DNA of 64,000 bases. Source: Luethyella okanaganae. Lineage in GTDB: Bacteria > Actinomycetota > Actinomycetes > Actinomycetales > Microbacteriaceae. Below, piece after piece: positions 60,455 through 64,000 of the stretch. Both the position numbers and the translations under genes were made by a program. The notes beneath the pieces were generated by a model, which was not told the origin of the DNA, did not search any database, and saw only the letters and a list, made by a program, of their open reading frames with translations. The stretch spans positions 62,001 to 126,000 of the forward strand of contig NZ_JBHSTP010000002.1 of assembly GCF_042660285.1 (NCBI RefSeq). Reading direction: 5' to 3'. The first letter of the stretch is position 1; every line of letters begins with the position of its first letter.

Positions 60455-60615
60455 CCACGGCCTCGAACGAGACGAATCCTCTTGGGCTACGAGGGTGCTC
60501 GTGTCCCAATCAAAGCACTCGAGCGACATGATCGACAATGCCGGAACACGATTAGCGCTGCTCCCTTTTGCCCCCAAAGTGAGGGCTGCTCAAGTGCTGT
60601 CGCTACGATGGCACC

Positions 60616-61041
60616 ATGACCGGATACTCGGGAACCCCGCTCTGGAAGAAGCTCGGGCTCACGGACGAGTCCATCGCTCAGCTCGTGCATGCGCCGTCTG
60701 GCTGGCAGGTGCCGGATGCGCCGGCGGTGCGCTGGCTGCCGACTGAAGCAGACAAGGGCGAGGCAACTCACCTGCTCGCGTTCTACCGCGAACCGGCCGA
60801 CTATCTGCACGAGCTGCCGAAGCTCGCCGAACGCATCCATCCTGACGGATGCATCTGGGTGGCATGGCCACGCAAGGCGACGGGACACGTGAGCGCCATG
60901 ACCGAGAACATCGTGCGCGACGGCGCACTGGAACTCGGCCTCGTCGACATCAAGGTCGCCGCGCTCGACGACGCCTGGTCGGGCCTGAAGATCGTATGGC
61001 GGAGGCACCGCTCACACCACAACCCCCTCGAGACTGCGTGA
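60616..61041 (+). CDS. DUF3052 family protein
   Basis: 141 residues of the actinobacterial DUF3052 family: YSGTPLWKKLGLTDESIAQL, LLAFYREPADYLHELPKLAERIHPDGCIWVAWPRKATG (in parts), TENIVRDGALELGLVDIKVAALDDAWSGLKIVWRR (in parts). ATG 60616 has TACGAT six bases upstream. Its last codons lie inside the left arm of a long inverted repeat. Function unknown. Confidence 0.93.
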   Translation: MTGYSGTPLWKKLGLTDESIAQLVHAPSGWQVPDAPAVRWLPTEADKGEATHLLAFYREPADYLHELPKLAERIHPDGCIWVAWPRKATGHVSAMTENIVRDGALELGLVDIKVAALDDAWSGLKIVWRRHRSHHNPLETA

Positions 61042-61089
61042 ATCGTCGGATAGGGGGCTCTTTTCGACGATTCACGCAGTCTCGAGGGG
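61024..61089. terminator. Perfect 25-bp inverted repeat overlapping the DUF3052 stop
   Basis: 61024-61048 is fully complementary to 61065-61089, loop 16 bases with CTTTTC. The left arm contains the last codons and stop of the DUF3052 gene. Because the SpoU gene converges from the right, this is probably a bidirectional terminator. Confidence 0.75.
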
Positions 61090-61112
61090 TGGGGGTCCGC
61101 GACCCATGGACC

Positions 61113-61140
61113 CACGACTCACGACTCACGACTCACGACC
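61113..61140. repeat. 7-bp tandem repeat, four copies
   Basis: CACGACT at 61113, 61120 and 61127, with CACGACC at 61134. It lies between the terminator and the SpoU stop. Confidence 0.9.
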
Positions 61141-61148
61141 GCGGCACC

Positions 61149-61856
61149 TCACCGCCCGAAGGCGTGCTGCAGCACCCAGGAGTGCATGGCGACGGCCGCC
61201 GCGGCACTCGCGTTGATGGAGCGGGTGCTGCCGAACTGCGAGATCTCGACGATCACGTCGGCAGCCATCATGGCCTCCTGCGAGAGCCCCGGTCCCTCCT
61301 GGCCGAAGAGCAGCACGCACCGCTCCGGCCAGTCGAAGGTCTCGATGAGCACGGAACCGGTCACGTTGTCGACGGCGACGACGGGTAGGCCATCGGAACG
61401 CGCCCAGGCGAGGAAGGCGGCGACATCCGTGTGGTGCATGACGTGCTGGTAGCGATCGGTGACCATCGCACCGCGCTTGTTCCAACGCTTGCGGCCAACG
61501 ATGTGCACGGTGTCGGCTGCGAAGGCGTTGGCACTGCGCACGATCGAGCCGATGTTCATGTCGTGCTGCCAGTTCTCGATGGCGACGTGGAATGGATGCC
61601 GGTGCTCGTCGAGGTCGGCGACGATGGCGTCCATGCTCCAGTAGCGATAGCGGTCGATGACATTGCGAGTGTCGCCATGGCGTAGGAGCTCTTGGTCGTA
61701 GTGAGGATCGTCCGGCCACTCTCCCCGCCACGGCCCGACCCCGTGAGTGCTGAGCTCGTGGCTCGGGTTCCCATCCGCCGCTGCCGCATGGTCTTCCGGC
61801 CGATCCACGGCCCCAGGAACCCTCGGCTCCGCGTCGTCTGGCCGCTGTTCTTCCAC
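61149..61856 (-). CDS. SpoU-family tRNA/rRNA 2'-O-methyltransferase
   Basis: 235 residues of the SPOUT class: FHVAIENWQHDMNIGSIVRSANAFA (motif 1), DTVHIVGRKRWNKRGA, CVLLFGQEGPGLSQEAMMAAD (motif 2) and IVEISQFGSTRSINASAAAAVAM (motif 3, the knot). It transfers methyl from SAM to a ribose 2'-OH in RNA; the target base is not known. The GTG at 61856 is six bases from TACATT. The first ~50 residues are an acidic, Pro-rich extension. Confidence 0.93.
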   Translation of the reverse strand: MEEQRPDDAEPRVPGAVDRPEDHAAAADGNPSHELSTHGVGPWRGEWPDDPHYDQELLRHGDTRNVIDRYRYWSMDAIVADLDEHRHPFHVAIENWQHDMNIGSIVRSANAFAADTVHIVGRKRWNKRGAMVTDRYQHVMHHTDVAAFLAWARSDGLPVVAVDNVTGSVLIETFDWPERCVLLFGQEGPGLSQEAMMAADVIVEISQFGSTRSINASAAAAVAMHSWVLQHAFGR

Positions 61857-62068
61857 CGCTCAAATGTATCCCGATGCGGCTATCCGATGCGGCCCGCTTC
61901 GACGCAGCCACCGACACGTCCGCCGACCTCGCCGTCGACGCAGCACTCCGGCCTTCGAAACCACGAGTCCGCTGGCGCGGCCGTCAGGGCCACGAGTCTC
62001 CCCGCGCGGCCGTCAGGCCACGAGTCCCTCGGCATGGTCCCCTCCGCGAGAAAAATGCGAGAGGAGCT

Positions 62069-62084
62069 TTTAGGCCTGCCTAAA
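62069..62084. promoter_or_regulatory. MntR/DtxR-type manganese box 1
   Basis: TTTAGGCCTGCCTAAA, arms TTTAGGC/GCCTAAA, overlaps the -35 hexamer (TTTTAG, 62068-62073) of mntH. Confidence 0.85.
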
Positions 62085-62095
62085 TATGACTAATA

Positions 62096-62111
62096 TTTAG
62101 GCATGCCTAAA
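62096..62111. promoter_or_regulatory. MntR/DtxR-type manganese box 2
   Basis: TTTAGGCATGCCTAAA, a perfect palindrome 27 bases from the first box. It overlaps the last base of the -10 (TAATAT, 62091-62096) and contains the mntH ATG. Confidence 0.85.
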
Positions 62112-63377
62112 ATATCTGAAAGCGAGATCGCCGTCGACCAGCGGATGTCGCGCAGCTCCGTCGCACCCGGACACCGTATTCTCTGGTTGCTAGGCCCTGC
62201 GCTCGTCGCCGGTGTCGCCTATCTCGACCCGGGCAACGTCGCGAGCAACATGACCGCTGGGGCCGAGTACGGCTACCTGCTCGTCTGGGTGGTCGTGGCC
62301 GGCAACACAATGGCATGGCTCATCCAGTACCTCTCCGCCAAGCTTGGAGTCGTCACGGGCAAGAGCCTGCCCGAGCTGCTCGGCGAGCGCATCGGCAATC
62401 GCTTCGCCCGTCGCGCCTACTGGCTGCAGGCGGAACTCGTGGCGATGGCCACCGACCTCGCCGAGATCATCGGCGGCGCCGTCGCCCTCAACCTGCTCTT
62501 CAATCTGCCGCTCATCTGGGGCGGAATCATCACAGGCACCGTCTCGATGGCCGTACTCGCGGTGCAGACGCGCCACGGACCGCGCACCTTCGAGCGCCTC
62601 ATCATCGGCCTGCTCGCCATCATCGCGATCGGTTTCAGCGCCGGCGTCTTCATCGCGCCACCGGAACCGGGCGGAGTGCTCGGGGGGCTCGTCCCACGCT
62701 TCGACGGCGCGAACTCGGTGCTGCTCGCCGCCTCGATTCTCGGCGCGACGATTATGCCGCATGCGATCTACGCACACTCGGCCCTCGCCCGCGACCGTTG
62801 GGTCGGGCGGGACCCCTCCCTCACGACGCGCCGTCTGCTCACGGCCACTCGGTGGGACGTCTCGATCGCGATGGTCATCGCGGGCTCGGTCAATCTGTGC
62901 ATCCTGCTGCTCGCGGCCGCGAGCCTGCAGGGCATGGCGGGCACCGACAGCCTCGAGGGCGCGTACGTGGCTCTCGAGCAGTCGATGGGAGCGGTCGTGG
63001 CGACCCTGTTCGCCGTCGGCCTGCTCGCCTCCGGGCTCGCGTCCACCTCGGTGGGCGCCTACGCAGGCGCCGAGATCATGCACGGCCTGCTGCATGTGCG
63101 CATCCCAATCCTGTTGCGCCGCCTGGTCACCCTCATCCCCGCGCTCGTCATCCTCGGCAGCGGCTTCGAACCCACACAGGCGCTCGTGCTCAGCCAGGTG
63201 GTACTGTCGTTCGGCATCCCGTTCGCGCTCATCCCTCTCGTGTGGGTCACAACCCAGGCCGGGGTGCTGGGCGAGTACCGCAACCGATGGCTCACCACGG
63301 TTGCCGGCCTCACGGCATCCGTGCTTCTCGTCGCCCTCAATGTGACCTTGCTCGCGCTCGTCTTCACGGGCTCCTGA
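62103..63377 (+). CDS. mntH: NRAMP-family manganese (divalent metal) importer
   Basis: 424 residues, eleven predicted helices. Diagnostic motifs are DPGNVASNM in helix 1 (metal-binding Asp and Asn) and ATIMPHAIYAHSAL in helix 6 (Met and His), as in MntH proteins that import Mn2+ with protons. The ATG at 62103 lies inside an MntR box and six bases after TAATAT, so the mRNA is probably leaderless; an alternative ATG is at 62145. Manganese-dependent repression is strongly indicated by the two boxes. Confidence 0.94.
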   Translation: MPKISESEIAVDQRMSRSSVAPGHRILWLLGPALVAGVAYLDPGNVASNMTAGAEYGYLLVWVVVAGNTMAWLIQYLSAKLGVVTGKSLPELLGERIGNRFARRAYWLQAELVAMATDLAEIIGGAVALNLLFNLPLIWGGIITGTVSMAVLAVQTRHGPRTFERLIIGLLAIIAIGFSAGVFIAPPEPGGVLGGLVPRFDGANSVLLAASILGATIMPHAIYAHSALARDRWVGRDPSLTTRRLLTATRWDVSIAMVIAGSVNLCILLLAAASLQGMAGTDSLEGAYVALEQSMGAVVATLFAVGLLASGLASTSVGAYAGAEIMHGLLHVRIPILLRRLVTLIPALVILGSGFEPTQALVLSQVVLSFGIPFALIPLVWVTTQAGVLGEYRNRWLTTVAGLTASVLLVALNVTLLALVFTGS

Positions 63378-63460
63378 TGGCCTTTCTGCGCAACACCGGC
63401 ACCGGCACGGCCGCGTTGGCCGTAGATTGAGGCGCGGATCACCGAGACGAGGGAGCTGGA

Positions 63461-64000
63461 ATGACGGGCTGGCGGCTCAGGGAGTTTCATGCGGACGACC
63501 TTGACGGTATTCTCCATCTCTGGGAGGCGCTACGGGCGGCCAAGGCCGAACCGGTCTACGCGCTCTCCGAGGTGCTGGCCTCCTGTCAGAAGGACCACGC
63601 CGTCGTCGCCGTCCACGGAGACGAGGTCGTCGGCGCCGCCGTCGGTCGGGCAGCGCACGATCAGGGCTGGATCGTGTTCCTCGCGACCGCCGAGGAATGG
63701 CGCAACCGTGGAATCGGTTCTGCCATGCTCGCCGCGCTCGAGAAGAGCATGGCGCCGCACGGGCTGACCAAGCTCTCGACCCTCATCCCCGAAGGCGAGA
63801 CCCGGGTCGACGCCTTCCTGCACCAGGGCTTCGAGGTCAAGAAGAATCTGCGCTACTTCGAGCGCCGGATTCCGGTGCAACGCCAGGAGCTCAGCTCGCT
63901 GAGAGAACTCGGCGGGCGGATTCTGCCGCGGGACCTCTGGGAGTCCGTCGGCGGCATGCAGCGCGAGAAGGAACTGCTGGAGCGGCGCCTCGTGATGCCG
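63461..64000 (+). CDS. GNAT-domain protein, probably fused to an AAA ATPase (3' end outside window)
   Basis: The 180 visible residues begin GWRLREFHADDLDGILHLWE. The GNAT acetyl-CoA site is in FLATAEEWRNRGIGSAMLAALE, followed by FLHQGFEVKKNLRYFERRI. After the acetyltransferase domain the chain continues LWESVGGMQREKELLERRLV, a sequence type that commonly precedes an AAA+ module. The frame is still open at the window edge. GGGAG is five to nine bases upstream of the ATG. Confidence 0.85.
   Translation, partial: MTGWRLREFHADDLDGILHLWEALRAAKAEPVYALSEVLASCQKDHAVVAVHGDEVVGAAVGRAAHDQGWIVFLATAEEWRNRGIGSAMLAALEKSMAPHGLTKLSTLIPEGETRVDAFLHQGFEVKKNLRYFERRIPVQRQELSSLRELGGRILPRDLWESVGGMQREKELLERRLVMP

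Overview
The window looks like a chromosomal segment of a high-GC actinobacterium, most probably of the family Microbacteriaceae. This is inferred from the split purine genes (purS, purQ and small purL), the actinobacterial DUF3151 and DUF3052 proteins, the purA/DUF3151 pairing, DtxR-, MntR- and CsoR-type operators, and many apparently leaderless genes. Genus and species cannot be read from the sequence alone. No rRNA or tRNA gene was recognised.

Layout. Positions 1-3.6 kb hold the end of purD, purC and two glyoxalase/VOC proteins. Positions 3.6-9 kb hold a TetR regulator, a decayed tryptophan-to-kynurenine cassette (kynA remnant, amidohydrolase with an in-frame stop, intact kynU) and an MFS exporter. 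Positions 9.6-12.7 kb hold a DrrAB-like ABC exporter and purSQ. Positions 12.9-15.2 kb hold catalase with a Fur-family regulator. Positions 15.3-18.7 kb hold a copper-export operon (copZ-like protein, small Met/His-rich membrane protein, copA, Cys-rich YHS-like protein) behind two CsoR-type boxes. purL follows, then a secreted alpha/beta-hydrolase.

Positions 22.7-46 kb are an accessory island. A complete type I-E CRISPR-Cas operon runs left to right (cas3, cas8e, cse2, cas7e, cas5e, cas6e, cas1e, cas2e; 23.96-33.03 kb). A very long array of 91 repeats and 90 spacers (40.41-45.93 kb) lies 7.4 kb further on and, from repeat polarity, is transcribed leftward towards the cas genes. Between them are a winged-helix/serine-hydrolase/membrane-protein operon, a broken IS3 transposase that abuts a solitary CRISPR repeat, a small gene pair with an HTH regulator behind an inverted-repeat operator, an IS481/serine-recombinase chimera, and a PadR-linked operon with twin palindromic operators, a frameshifted secreted protein and a 45-residue membrane peptide. 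A degenerate two-repeat mini-array lies upstream of cas3, so CRISPR repeats occur on both sides of the cas operon.

Positions 46-64 kb return to chromosome-like content: a TetR regulator, a secreted endonuclease/phosphatase-fold enzyme, an iron-box remnant, a neocarzinostatin-like secreted protein, an SDR and a chorismate mutase, an FtsX-type ABC exporter, an EamA transporter, acetyltransferases, a monomeric (mitochondrial-type) PheRS-like protein with a structured leader, purA, DUF3151, a broken trypsin-like protease, DUF3052, a SpoU methyltransferase, an NRAMP manganese transporter under twin MntR boxes, and the start of a GNAT-ATPase fusion.

Two themes recur. First, many starts have a -10-like hexamer 6-7 bases upstream, suggesting leaderless mRNAs. 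Second, short tandem duplications of 7-20 bp are common and in places have altered reading frames or multiplied a start site.
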